Source: UBA11222 sp049323435 (GTDB lineage Bacteria; Pseudomonadota; Alphaproteobacteria; UBA11222). From it: a stretch of DNA of 64,000 nt. Below are positions 16,308 to 24,615 of this stretch, one piece after another. The stretch's first letter is position 1. Each line of letters begins with the position of its first letter. A program made the position numbers and the translations under genes. The notes under the pieces are model-generated. The model searched no databases. It was not told where the DNA came from and saw only the letters and a list, made by a program, of their open reading frames with translations. Location: NCBI GenBank assembly GCA_049323435.1, contig JBMOMX010000034.1, positions 26,193 through 90,192 on the forward strand, read 5' to 3'.

Positions 16308-17687
16308 TTGTTACCGATGTTCGTACGCGCTTCTGATGTTCCATCCATCCCGGTCTGGCCGGTCAGCAAAGCCGGGCTGGAGGGCTGGCTGGCGGGGCAA
16401 CCAGCCAATGCCGCCGCCTGGGCGCGCGCCAGCCAGTTCACGGCGGCGGCCGGGCAGGTGCTGAAAATTCCGGCGGCGGATGGCGAATTGGCGGCGATTG
16501 CCTTTGGTCTGGGCGATGGCGCAGAGCCGCTGATCTGGCGCGCACTGCCTGACGCGTTGGGGCCGGGCGATTATCGCATTGAAGGCGGGCTGGAAAAAAG
16601 CGCGGCCCAGATGGCGGCGCTGGGCTGGGCGCTCGGCTGCTACCGGTATGAACGGTACAAGAAGCCCGCGAAAAGTGCGGCGCGGCCCCGGCTGGTGCTG
16701 CCCGGAAATGTGGATGGCGATGAGGCCAGCCGCATTGCCGAGGGGGTGTTTCTGGCGCGCGATCTGATCAATACGCCCAGCAATGATATGGGGCCGCAGG
16801 AACTGAGCGATGCGGCGGCCGCGCTGGCGGCGCGCTATGGCGCCAGCATACAGGTGCTGAGCGGCGAAGAATTGCTGGCGCATAATTATCCGATGATCCA
16901 TGCGGTGGGAAAGGCCAGCGCCCGGCCGCCCTGTCTGGTGGATATGCGCTGGGGCGATGCGGCTGCGCCCAAAGTCACGCTGGTCGGAAAGGGGGTGGTG
17001 TTCGACAGCGGCGGGCTGGACATCAAGCCCAGCGACGGAATGCGGCTGATGAAAAAAGATATGGGGGGCGCGGCCAATGTGCTGGGCCTGGCGCAGATGA
17101 TCATGGATGCGGGCTTGAAGCTGCGCCTGCGGGTGCTGCTGCCGATTGCCGAAAATGCGGTGTCGGGCAACGCCTTCCGCCCCGGCGATATTCTCAGCAG
17201 CCGCAAGGGGCTGACGGTCGAGATCGGCAATACCGACGCCGAGGGCCGTCTGATTCTGGCCGACGCGCTGGCCGAGGCGGCGTCGGAACAGCCCCTGTAT
17301 CTGTTTGATCTGGCGACGCTGACGGGTGCGGCGCGCACGGCGCTGGGCGCGGAAATCCCGCCTTTTTTCACGGGTGATGACGCGCTGGCGGGGCAATTGA
17401 TGCGCTGTTCAGAGACGGCGGCAGATCCGCTATGGCGGCTGCCGCTATGGAAATCCTACGGCAAGGGGCTGGAAAGCCCGATTGCCGATCTGAACAATAT
17501 CACAGAAGGCGGCATGGCGGGCGCGATCACGGCGGCGCTGTTTTTGCAGCATTTTGTAGAGGGCGCACAGGCCTGGGCACATTTCGACATCTATGCCTGG
17601 AACGCCAAAGGCGGCGCAGGCCAGAAAGCGGGCGGCGAGGCGATGGCGATCCGCGCGCTATATGCGCTGTTGCGCGATCGTTTCTGA
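16308..17687 (+). CDS. Leucyl aminopeptidase family (M17) metallopeptidase
   Basis: A 459-aa two-zinc aminopeptidase releasing N-terminal residues from peptides in the cytosol. The catalytic C-terminal domain has all hallmarks: VGKGVVFDSGGLDIKPSDGM (Lys and Asp ligands), MKKDMGGAANVLG and the signature NTDAEGRLILADAL. The N-terminal macro-like domain is divergent, as in the shorter PepB-like subgroup. I prefer TTG 16308 because GGAG lies seven bases upstream; ATG 16317 in the same frame is too far from it. A MarR regulator and an NlpC/P60 hydrolase follow on the same strand, suggesting a peptide or peptidoglycan-recycling unit. Confidence 0.9.
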   Translation: MLPMFVRASDVPSIPVWPVSKAGLEGWLAGQPANAAAWARASQFTAAAGQVLKIPAADGELAAIAFGLGDGAEPLIWRALPDALGPGDYRIEGGLEKSAAQMAALGWALGCYRYERYKKPAKSAARPRLVLPGNVDGDEASRIAEGVFLARDLINTPSNDMGPQELSDAAAALAARYGASIQVLSGEELLAHNYPMIHAVGKASARPPCLVDMRWGDAAAPKVTLVGKGVVFDSGGLDIKPSDGMRLMKKDMGGAANVLGLAQMIMDAGLKLRLRVLLPIAENAVSGNAFRPGDILSSRKGLTVEIGNTDAEGRLILADALAEAASEQPLYLFDLATLTGAARTALGAEIPPFFTGDDALAGQLMRCSETAADPLWRLPLWKSYGKGLESPIADLNNITEGGMAGAITAALFLQHFVEGAQAWAHFDIYAWNAKGGAGQKAGGEAMAIRALYALLRDRF

Positions 17688-17734
17688 TCAGGAATAATAT
17701 TCCATCTCGAATCAGCGCATCGCAGCGGGGCAGA

Positions 17735-18079
17735 ATGGCCGCCGAATACTCCATGAATCAGGCACTGCAATTATGGCGCACCACGCTTGTGGATTCCGTG
17801 CGCGCCGACGGGCCCGATCTCAGCGCCCGGCAAATGGCCATTCTGCTGATCGTTTATGGCGAAGCGCCGCCGCATACGGTGCGCGGTCTGGCTGCCTTTC
17901 TGAATATTTCCAAACCCGCGGTTACCCGTGCGCTCGACACTATGGGACGGCTTGATCTTGTGCGCCGTAAACGCGATGAAATGGACAGGCGCAGCGTCCT
18001 GGTGCAGCGCACCGTCAAAGGTTCGGTTTTTTTGAGTGAGTTTGCCGATCTGATCCGGGCGCGGGCAGCCAGGCTATGA
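17735..18079 (+). CDS. MarR-family winged-helix regulator
   Basis: A compact 114-aa protein. After a helix (NQALQLWRTTLVDSV) comes a winged helix-turn-helix: LSARQMAILLIVYGEAPPHT, VRGLAAFLNISKPAVTRALD and the wing region RLDLVRRKRDEMDRRSVLVQ. The DRRS wing is typical of MarR. The usual long C-terminal dimerisation helix is short here. ATG 17735 is the most likely start (an in-frame ATG at 17753 is possible); the open frame upstream lies inside the aminopeptidase gene. The stop overlaps the next gene by four bases (ATGA), so the two are translationally coupled. Confidence 0.78.
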   Translation: MAAEYSMNQALQLWRTTLVDSVRADGPDLSARQMAILLIVYGEAPPHTVRGLAAFLNISKPAVTRALDTMGRLDLVRRKRDEMDRRSVLVQRTVKGSVFLSEFADLIRARAARL

Positions 18080-18855
18080 ACGAAAATACAGTCCGGCAGG
18101 CCAGGCGGGTCATTACCGGTTCGCAAGCATTGCGGCGTCAGCCTGCCAGCGATGCGCCGCTGGAAACGCAAATGCTGTTCGGTGAAATTTTTGAGGTTGA
18201 GTCTGAACAGGATGGCTGGGCCAAAGGCCGGACGGCGCTGGATCAGTATCCGGGCTTTGTGCAACTGGATGCGCTGAGCGCGATCGGCCCGCTGCCAACG
18301 CACCTGATCAGTGTGCAGCGCAGCTTCGTGTATAAAAATGCGGATATGAAATCACCGGTGCTGTTCTGGCTCAGCATGAATGCGAAACTGGCATTAACGG
18401 CGCATCTGAATGGTTTCAGCCGGATCGAGGATTTGGGCTGGGTCTATTCAAAGCATACGCAGCCTGTGGGCGCGCATGCGGCGGATTTTGTTTCAGTGGC
18501 GGAACTGTTTACCGGAACACCCTATCTGTGGGGCGGCCGCGACGGGCTGGGCGTTGATTGTTCGGGCCTGCTGCAAATCGCGCTGCACCGCGCCGGGATC
18601 ACCTGCCCGCGCGACACCTGGCAGCAGGTTGAACTGGGGCAACCCGTTGCGGTTGACCTGCGGGCGCTGCAACGGGGCGATCTGATTTTCTGGCAGGGCC
18701 ATGTGGGCATGATGCGCAGCGCGGGCGAATTGCTGCATGCCAATGCCTATCACATGCAGGTGGTCTCGGAGCCGCTGGCCGACGCCGTGGCGCGCATAGC
18801 CCAAACCGGCAGCAAGATTCTGACGGTGCGCCGTCTGCCCGTATCAGGCGGATAG
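18076..18855 (+). CDS. NlpC/P60 (C40) cysteine peptidase with SH3-like N-terminus
   Basis: A 259-aa protein. The N-terminal 130 residues look like two bacterial SH3-type modules (MLFGEIFEVESEQDGWAK and LGWVYSKH). The C-terminal NlpC/P60 domain shows PYLWGGRDGLGVDCSGL with catalytic Cys 162, GDLIFWQGHVGMM with His 209, and a third polar residue at LLHAN (His 221). The family cleaves gamma-D-Glu-diamino-acid bonds in peptidoglycan peptides. There is no signal peptide, so it probably works on cytosolic muropeptides, in keeping with the aminopeptidase two genes upstream. It overlaps the MarR gene. Confidence 0.9.
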   Translation: MNENTVRQARRVITGSQALRRQPASDAPLETQMLFGEIFEVESEQDGWAKGRTALDQYPGFVQLDALSAIGPLPTHLISVQRSFVYKNADMKSPVLFWLSMNAKLALTAHLNGFSRIEDLGWVYSKHTQPVGAHAADFVSVAELFTGTPYLWGGRDGLGVDCSGLLQIALHRAGITCPRDTWQQVELGQPVAVDLRALQRGDLIFWQGHVGMMRSAGELLHANAYHMQVVSEPLADAVARIAQTGSKILTVRRLPVSGG

Positions 18856-18944
18856 ACAGTATATCTTGACCCGTCTTGCCTGCCGCCTGATCCCCTCCCT
18901 GTCCCTCCCCTTTGCAAGGCGAGGGGACGCAAGACGCAAGGGCT

Positions 18945-18980
18945 CCCTCCCCCTGAAAGGGGGAGGGCTGGGGAGGGGGT
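18945..18980 (+). repeat. GC-rich short dispersed repeat, copy A
   Basis: A 36-base element with core CCCTCCCCCTGAAAGGGGGA, containing a perfect C/G hairpin and ending in a G-rich run. It matches 58589-58624 at 33 of 36 positions and is related to sequences at 63619-63702. The upstream 18893-18930 is a degraded relative. It lies between the convergent ends of the NlpC/P60 gene and purH and could end transcription. Confidence 0.75.
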
Positions 18981-18995
18981 CAGGCCGCAAACTCC

Positions 18996-20573
18996 CTAAT
19001 GCCGGAAATGCCGCATGCCCGTAAACAGCATGGCAAGGCCCGCCGCATCTGCGGCGGCGATGACTTCCGCATCACGGATCGATCCGCCGGGCTGAATAAC
19101 CGCTGTGGCGCCGGCAGCAGCAGCGGCCAGCAGGCCATCTGCAAACGGAAAGAAGGCGTCGGAGGCCACCACGCATCCTGCTGTGCGGGGCGCGCTCAAT
19201 CCCTCGGTGGCGGCCACATCCTCGGCCTTGCGCGCGGCGATGCGGGCGCTGTCCAGCCGGTTCATCTGCCCGGCGCCGATGCCCACAGTGGCGCCATCCT
19301 TGACATAGACAATGGCGTTGGATTTGACATGTTTGCAGACCTTGAAAGCGAAAAGCATATCAGCCATTTCACGCGCATCGGGCTTTCGCTTGCTGACGAT
19401 CTGCAAGTCAGCGGGCGCAAGCGCGCCACTATCGCGCCCCTGCACCAGATAACCGCCTGAAACAGATTTGATCTGGCGTCCCTTTGCGGCCGGATCCGGC
19501 AGTCCGCCCGTCAGCAGAAGCCGCAGATTTTTCTTCGCCGCAATGATGTCCCTTGCCGCCTGATCCGCGTCCGGCGCGATGATCACCTCGGTAAAAATTT
19601 TCACCATCTCTTCTGCGGCGCGGGCATCCAGCATCCGGTTACAGGCAATGATGCCGCCAAAGGCGCTGACCGGATCACAGGACAGCGCGCGCAGATAGGC
19701 GCCGCGCAAATCCGTATCCACCGCCACCCCGCAGGGATTGGCGTGTTTGATAATCGCCACCGCCGGCGCATCAAATTCCGCCACCAGTTCAAAGGCCGCA
19801 TCGGTGTCGTTCAGATTATTATAGGACAGTTCCTTGCCCTGCACTTGCGTGGCGGTGGCGATGCCGGGCCGGTTTTCACCGGAGACATAAAAGGCCGCGC
19901 TCTGATGCGGGTTTTCACCATAACGCAGGGTCTGGCGCAATTGTGCGCCAATGGCAAGGCGGGGGGGAAATTCCTCACCGGTCAGCTCCGCAAACCAGGT
20001 GCTGATTGCGGCGTCATAGGTGGCGGTGTGGGCGAACGCCCGGGCCGCCAGCCGCCTGCGCAGTTCAAGACCGGTACCGCCCTGATGCGCCGCCAGTTCG
20101 GCAAGAATGGCGGGATAATCCGCCGCATCCGTGGCAACAGTAACATAGGCATGGTTCTTCGCACCGGAACGCAGCATCGCCGGGCCGCCAATATCTATAT
20201 TTTCGATACATGCCGCAAAATCCGCATCCGACGCCACCGTCGCGGCAAAGGGGTAAAGATTGACCACCAGCAGATCAATGGCCCCGATACCATGTTCACG
20301 CATCGCCTGCGCATGCGCCGCGTCCTCGCGAAGCGCCAGCAAGCCCCCGTGAATTCTGGGGTGCAGGGTCTTGACCCGCCCATCCATCATTTCAGGAAAG
20401 CCGGTAAATTCGGAAACCTCCCGGGCCGCTATTCCGGCATCGCGCAAGGCCTTTGCGGTGCCGCCGGTGGACAGGATTTCCATCCCATATCCTGCAAGCA
20501 CCCTGGCGAATTCAATCAGCCCGGTCTTGTCGGAAACGGAAATCAGCGCGCGTTTAATGGGTATGATGGTCAT
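18996..20573 (-). CDS. purH: Bifunctional AICAR formyltransferase / IMP cyclohydrolase
   Basis: A 525-aa enzyme for the last two steps of IMP synthesis. The N-terminal cyclohydrolase domain has RALISVSDKTGLIEFARVL, ILSTGGTAKAL and MMDGRVKTLHPRIHGG. The C-terminal transformylase has the KHANPCGVA motif and ends FTGMRHFRH, as in PurH of other bacteria. ATG 20573 gives the standard N-terminus; the frame runs 21 codons further without support. It lies at the 3' end of a minus-strand run that starts with glycosyltransferase genes, separated from the last of these by 22 bases, so it may be read through from that cluster. Confidence 0.97.
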   Translation of the reverse strand: MTIIPIKRALISVSDKTGLIEFARVLAGYGMEILSTGGTAKALRDAGIAAREVSEFTGFPEMMDGRVKTLHPRIHGGLLALREDAAHAQAMREHGIGAIDLLVVNLYPFAATVASDADFAACIENIDIGGPAMLRSGAKNHAYVTVATDAADYPAILAELAAHQGGTGLELRRRLAARAFAHTATYDAAISTWFAELTGEEFPPRLAIGAQLRQTLRYGENPHQSAAFYVSGENRPGIATATQVQGKELSYNNLNDTDAAFELVAEFDAPAVAIIKHANPCGVAVDTDLRGAYLRALSCDPVSAFGGIIACNRMLDARAAEEMVKIFTEVIIAPDADQAARDIIAAKKNLRLLLTGGLPDPAAKGRQIKSVSGGYLVQGRDSGALAPADLQIVSKRKPDAREMADMLFAFKVCKHVKSNAIVYVKDGATVGIGAGQMNRLDSARIAARKAEDVAATEGLSAPRTAGCVVASDAFFPFADGLLAAAAAGATAVIQPGGSIRDAEVIAAADAAGLAMLFTGMRHFRH

Positions 20574-20595
20574 GATGCGTGGGGCATAGCATGAT

Positions 20596-21111
20596 TCATT
20601 CCGCAACGGCAATGTATGAGGCGGCACTGTGCACAATCAGCCAGATCCCGATCAGCCCAAGCGCCGCAAGCCCGGATCCGCCAAATGAAACGCGGATGCG
20701 CGCCCCGCGCCAGGCAATTGCGGCCCCGGCGGTCATAGCCATAAAACTCACCGAAAACAGCAGCGCCTGACCGCGGGACACCGATGCAAACAGCAGCGCG
20801 CCGCCCCAGGCGAGGCCAGCCAGCAGCAGCAAGCCTATGGCCCCCCCGCGCCCCAATACACGTTCATGGTGCAGCCACCGCACCAGAATGAGCAGCACAC
20901 AGGCAATGTCCAGCAATAATACAGAACTGGCAAGCGCCGCCCGCCCGTCCCATAAAATGATCATCTGCCAGAAGATCATGACGCCCGCCAGCGCCGCCAG
21001 GCCGGGTTCCTGCTGAAGACGTATGGCGATCCGCGCCAGCGCAAAAGCCAGCGCCCCGCCCATCAGCATCAGCATGAGCATGAGCATGCCGGTCACCAGC
21101 AAATCAGTCAT
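20596..21111 (-). CDS. Hypothetical multi-pass membrane protein
   Basis: A 171-aa protein, almost wholly hydrophobic, with about five predicted membrane helices (near residues 3-25, 38-55, 60-78, 90-110, 118-165) and short arginine-rich loops (LARIAIRL, RWLHHERVLGRG). I do not recognise a family. Its start overlaps the stop of the upstream glycosyltransferase by four bases (ATGA), so it belongs to the polysaccharide cluster and may be a small export or polymerisation accessory. A MLMLMLM run near the N-terminus is encoded by an imperfect hexanucleotide-like repeat (ATGAGCATG units on the plus strand) at 21064-21088. Confidence 0.7.
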   Translation of the reverse strand: MTDLLVTGMLMLMLMLMGGALAFALARIAIRLQQEPGLAALAGVMIFWQMIILWDGRAALASSVLLLDIACVLLILVRWLHHERVLGRGGAIGLLLLAGLAWGGALLFASVSRGQALLFSVSFMAMTAGAAIAWRGARIRVSFGGSGLAALGLIGIWLIVHSAASYIAVAE

Positions 21112-22271
21112 GCGTCCTGCCGGTCATAAAGCGCCAGATTGGCAGCAATGAAGCGCGCCTCGGAAAATTCCCTGACAGCCAGATTGCGGCCGCTCATCCC
21201 CATGGCGGCGCGCAGATCAGGATCATCCAGCAACTGCCTTATTGCATCCGCCAGTGCGTGCGCATCGCGTGGCGCAACCAGCAACGCCGTTTCGCCCGCA
21301 CGCACCGCATCCCGGCAGCCGGGCACATCACTGGTAATTACCGGCAGGCCGGTTGCCGCCGCCTCGATCAATGTCTTTGAAAATCCCTCGCGATAGCTGG
21401 GCAGGCAAACAATATGCGCCTGGCGCAGCGTCTCCGGCATGGTGGTGGAATGGCCCCACCATTCGACAAGCCCTTCCACACACCAGGCATGCAGTTCGCT
21501 GGCGCGAATGCCGCCAGGCCGGTCGAAATCGGCATATCCGGCCAGCGCCATGCGCACGCGCACACCCTGTTCCTGCAGCATCCGGGCTGCGGCGACAAAT
21601 TCCCGCACGCCTTTTTCCTGTTGCAACCGCGCTGGCAGCAGTACGATCAAAGGCTCAGGCGGGGGCATGCTGGCCGGATAGAATAAATCGCTATCCACGC
21701 CGCATCCGGAGATCAGCACGGTCTGTTCCCGCCTGACAAGATTTTCCCCCACGAACAGGCTGCGGTCGTCTTCATTTTCGAAAACCGTAACCCCCCGGCG
21801 GTAGGGCAGAATCATCGCATAAGCCCACATGACCAGCCGGCGCACCAGCCCCGCTTTCATCCCTTGCGCAATGAACACATGCCCGAGGCCCGTGATAAAG
21901 AAAATTACCCGGCGCACCCGTAACAGCCACGCCGCCAGCCCGCCATACAGGACCGGCTTGATGGTAATGCAGTGCAAAATATCCGGCCGCAGCCGCCGCA
22001 CCACACTGAATGTCATGAAAAGCGCCGTCAGTTCCCCCAACCAGCCCATGCCGCCCCGGCGGATCGGAAGATCATGCAGGCACGCCCCGCTTGCCCGGAT
22101 AGAAGATAATGCCGCAGCCATGTCCAGCGCCGCGCCGCGAAACGGCAAGGCCACATGCACATCAAAACCCGCCGCCACCGCCGCGCGCGCCAGCGGCAGA
22201 ATATGCGTCACAAAAAACTGCGCATCATTGATAAGAAACAGCACCCGCTTCGGGCGGCGCTGCTCAGTCAT
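21108..22271 (-). CDS. Glycosyltransferase family 4
   Basis: A 387-aa GT-B glycosyltransferase. The N-terminal domain is WaaG/CapM-like (RVLFLINDAQFFVTHILPLARAA, DILHCITIKPVLYGGLAAWL). The C-terminal nucleotide-sugar domain shows LLPARLQQEKGVREFVAAARML and the acidic signature SYREGFSKTLIEAAATGLPVI. Such enzymes add hexoses or N-acetylhexosamines to lipid-linked oligosaccharides at the inner face of the membrane. Both ends overlap neighbours (acetyltransferase upstream by eight bases, membrane protein downstream by four), so it is within a tight operon. Confidence 0.9.
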   Translation of the reverse strand: MTEQRRPKRVLFLINDAQFFVTHILPLARAAVAAGFDVHVALPFRGAALDMAAALSSIRASGACLHDLPIRRGGMGWLGELTALFMTFSVVRRLRPDILHCITIKPVLYGGLAAWLLRVRRVIFFITGLGHVFIAQGMKAGLVRRLVMWAYAMILPYRRGVTVFENEDDRSLFVGENLVRREQTVLISGCGVDSDLFYPASMPPPEPLIVLLPARLQQEKGVREFVAAARMLQEQGVRVRMALAGYADFDRPGGIRASELHAWCVEGLVEWWGHSTTMPETLRQAHIVCLPSYREGFSKTLIEAAATGLPVITSDVPGCRDAVRAGETALLVAPRDAHALADAIRQLLDDPDLRAAMGMSGRNLAVREFSEARFIAANLALYDRQDA

Positions 22272-22851
22272 TTTCCGCCGTTGCGGCTTTCAGGAAAGCC
22301 TCCATATCGCCGGATAAAAGCGGTTCAAAGCGCCGGATTTTTTCTTCCGGCCAGTCCCACCAGCGGATTTCCAGCAGCTTGGCTACAATCTCTGGCGAAA
22401 AGCGCTGCCGCACCACGCGCGCCGGATTACCCGCTGCGATCGCATAGGCGGGAACATCGCGGCTTACCACCGCGCCCGCGCCAATCACTGCGCCGTCACC
22501 AATGCAGACCCCGGACAGAATGATGGCGCGGCTGCCGATCCACACATCATTGCCGATGCGCACCGGACCGCGCGTCAGCGGCTCGGCCGGCGGCGCACCG
22601 GCCATGAAATATTGGGAACGGAACGGATAGCTGGACGGGCTGTCCAGCCTGTGTTCCGCCTGCCCGTAAATCAGCACATCGGGGCCAATGGCGCTGAATG
22701 CGCCAATGCTGCACGGCGCCAGCGCCGAGGCGCGCACGAAACTATTGCGTGTCACCCCATAAGTGAAGCGCCCTACCATCACATGCTGCGGCAGAATGTC
22801 GCGCCGGCGCGGGAAGCCGATTGCTTTACGGAATTTGCCGTATATGGACAT
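22264..22851 (-). CDS. Hexapeptide-repeat O-acetyltransferase (CatB/Vat type)
   Basis: A 195-aa left-handed beta-helix acyltransferase. Hexapeptide repeats run through SIGAFSAIGPDVLIYG and VRIGNDVWIGSRAIILSGVCIGDGAVIGAGAVVSRDV, and the mid loop SSYPFRS with the motif PLTRGPVRIGNDVWIG is characteristic of the xenobiotic/polysaccharide O-acetyltransferase class. In this setting between two glycosyltransferases it more likely acetylates a sugar than chloramphenicol or streptogramin. The stop overlaps the GT4 start, and the start immediately follows the GT2 stop. Confidence 0.87.
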   Translation of the reverse strand: MSIYGKFRKAIGFPRRRDILPQHVMVGRFTYGVTRNSFVRASALAPCSIGAFSAIGPDVLIYGQAEHRLDSPSSYPFRSQYFMAGAPPAEPLTRGPVRIGNDVWIGSRAIILSGVCIGDGAVIGAGAVVSRDVPAYAIAAGNPARVVRQRFSPEIVAKLLEIRWWDWPEEKIRRFEPLLSGDMEAFLKAATAEND

Positions 22852-23730
22852 TCAGCCAGTCTCTTTCGTCCCAAATAATGTGCGCACTATCAGACGCCGC
22901 CATTTGACCGCCTTGCCATTGCTATAGACGAGAAGATAGGCCAGGCAAACCGCTTTTTCCCAGACAGCCAGCCTGCTTTGCAGGACTTCCCGAATGTAAA
23001 AGCGCAGGAAAGATCCCAAAAAGGGCCATAGTTGCGCCGCCGTTTGCGGCCGGTAGCGCCCCTCCGAAATGCCTGTTTCGCGGTTATAGAAATTGGTTTG
23101 CGCCACCCATATGGCGCGGTCATTGAGGAAAAACGGCAGCATGGTCAGATGATCCGCCGCCCAGACATAGGGAAAATCCCGCCGGGCGCGATCAAAGGCC
23201 GCCCTGATCTGCGCGGTGCGGTACAGGCCGTAATACATTCCGCCCTCACTGCGTGACAGCAGCGCAAGGATGCGGCGCAGCCGCGGCATCTTCTGTATCG
23301 GCGGCAAAGCCGTAATTGCAGCAGTGCTGCCATCCATGCGTATGCTCACGACACGCGGCACAGCCATGACCCGGCCCGCATCGGCCGTCAGCGCGCCATA
23401 CAGCGCCTCCAGATAATTTGCATCTCGCCAGTCATCATAGGCCGCCCACATAAAATAAGGGGCCCTCGCCGCTTCGAGCACAAAACGGAAATTGGCCAGG
23501 CCACCAATATTTTCATCCTGGCGGATGGCGCGAATGCGTGCATCCCGCGCCGCATAATCCGCAACAATCTGCGGCGTTGCGTCCGTGGAGCAATTGTCGG
23601 ACAGGATAATCTCGAAATCGCCAAAGCTTTGCGCCAGCAGCGAATCCAGCGCCTGGGCCAGATGCGCCGCGCCGTTAAAAACGGGCATGCCGATTGAAAT
23701 GGCGGGATGCAAGGCCGGTACCGTGTCCAA
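22852..23730 (-). CDS. Glycosyltransferase family 2
   Basis: A 292-aa GT-A inverting glycosyltransferase. The N-terminal domain opens ISIGMPVFNGAAHLAQALDSLL and has the nucleotide-binding pair LSDNCSTDATPQI and YFMWAAYDDWRD, a DxD-like AYDDW. No membrane anchor is obvious, but a hydrophobic-aromatic region near residues 230-260 may associate with the membrane. It is the first gene of the minus-strand polysaccharide run (GT2, acetyltransferase, GT4, membrane protein, purH), with an 87-base divergent spacer before the methyltransferase gene. Confidence 0.88.
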   Translation of the reverse strand: MDTVPALHPAISIGMPVFNGAAHLAQALDSLLAQSFGDFEIILSDNCSTDATPQIVADYAARDARIRAIRQDENIGGLANFRFVLEAARAPYFMWAAYDDWRDANYLEALYGALTADAGRVMAVPRVVSIRMDGSTAAITALPPIQKMPRLRRILALLSRSEGGMYYGLYRTAQIRAAFDRARRDFPYVWAADHLTMLPFFLNDRAIWVAQTNFYNRETGISEGRYRPQTAAQLWPFLGSFLRFYIREVLQSRLAVWEKAVCLAYLLVYSNGKAVKWRRLIVRTLFGTKETG

Positions 23731-23817
23731 AGTGTTTGATTCGCTGATTTACGGGCACACCAACATGCCATTTTTGAGTACTTGCGTACAGGCCGGGAGC
23801 TTGCTAACCGGTATGTC

Positions 23818-24615
23818 ATGAGCGAACGCATCAAAGACTATTGGAACCAGCGCGCCGGTGAAAACAGCGGCAGCCTCACGGCAACCACCCAGGATATCTG
23901 GCTCAGGCGGCTGGAAGTGGCCAGCCTGATCGGCATGCTGGAAAAACTGAACCTGCCCCCGGACGCGCATATCGCCGATATGGGCTGCGGCGACGGCAAT
24001 ACGATTTTGCAATTGGCACAACAATTTCCGGATTTTCAGTTTTCCGGTTTTGATTACGCACCGCAAATGATTGCCACCGCACAGGCGCAACAGACAGCAC
24101 TTGGCGGGCTTGGCGGCAGGGTTGCATTCAGCGTGGGGGATGTGAACGATCCCGCCGCCAGCGCCGGAACGGAGCAGCTGGATGTTGCGATGACGGATCG
24201 CTGCCTGATTAATCTTGAAACCAGTGACGCGCAATATGCCGCCATCGCGCGCATCGCAGACTGTCTGAAACCGGGCGGCGTCTATCTGGCGATAGAGAAT
24301 TTTCACGAGGGCCAGAACGCCATGAATGCGGCCCGCGCTGTTATGGGATTGCCGGAAATTCCGATCCGCTGGCACAATCATTTTTTTCATGAGCCGGAAT
24401 TTCGCGCCCGCACCGCAAAAATTTTTTCCAGCCTCAGCTTCCATGAATTTTCCAGCGCCTATTATTACGCCACCCGTATAATCTATTCCGCCATGTGCAA
24501 AATGCAGGGCGTCGCGCCGGATTATGATCATGAAATTCACCGGCTGGCGGTGCAATTGCCCCCCATGGGAAATTTCAGCCCCATCCGTATGGCGATATTG
24601 CGCAAAGCAGGTTAA
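23818..24615 (+). CDS. Class I SAM-dependent methyltransferase
   Basis: A 265-aa Rossmann methyltransferase. Motif I is IADMGCGDGNTILQLAQQ, motif II FSGFDYAPQMIATAQAQQ and a motif IV-like DVAMTDRCLINLET; the family is Methyltransf_25-like. ATG 23818 is selected because it gives the natural MSERIKDYWNQRA start; an upstream ATG at 23782 is in the same frame but runs into the promoter region. It is divergent from GT2 and converges on the aminotransferase, with the stops overlapping by four bases. In context it may methylate a sugar of the surface polysaccharide or its lipid carrier. Confidence 0.85.
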   Translation: MSERIKDYWNQRAGENSGSLTATTQDIWLRRLEVASLIGMLEKLNLPPDAHIADMGCGDGNTILQLAQQFPDFQFSGFDYAPQMIATAQAQQTALGGLGGRVAFSVGDVNDPAASAGTEQLDVAMTDRCLINLETSDAQYAAIARIADCLKPGGVYLAIENFHEGQNAMNAARAVMGLPEIPIRWHNHFFHEPEFRARTAKIFSSLSFHEFSSAYYYATRIIYSAMCKMQGVAPDYDHEIHRLAVQLPPMGNFSPIRMAILRKAG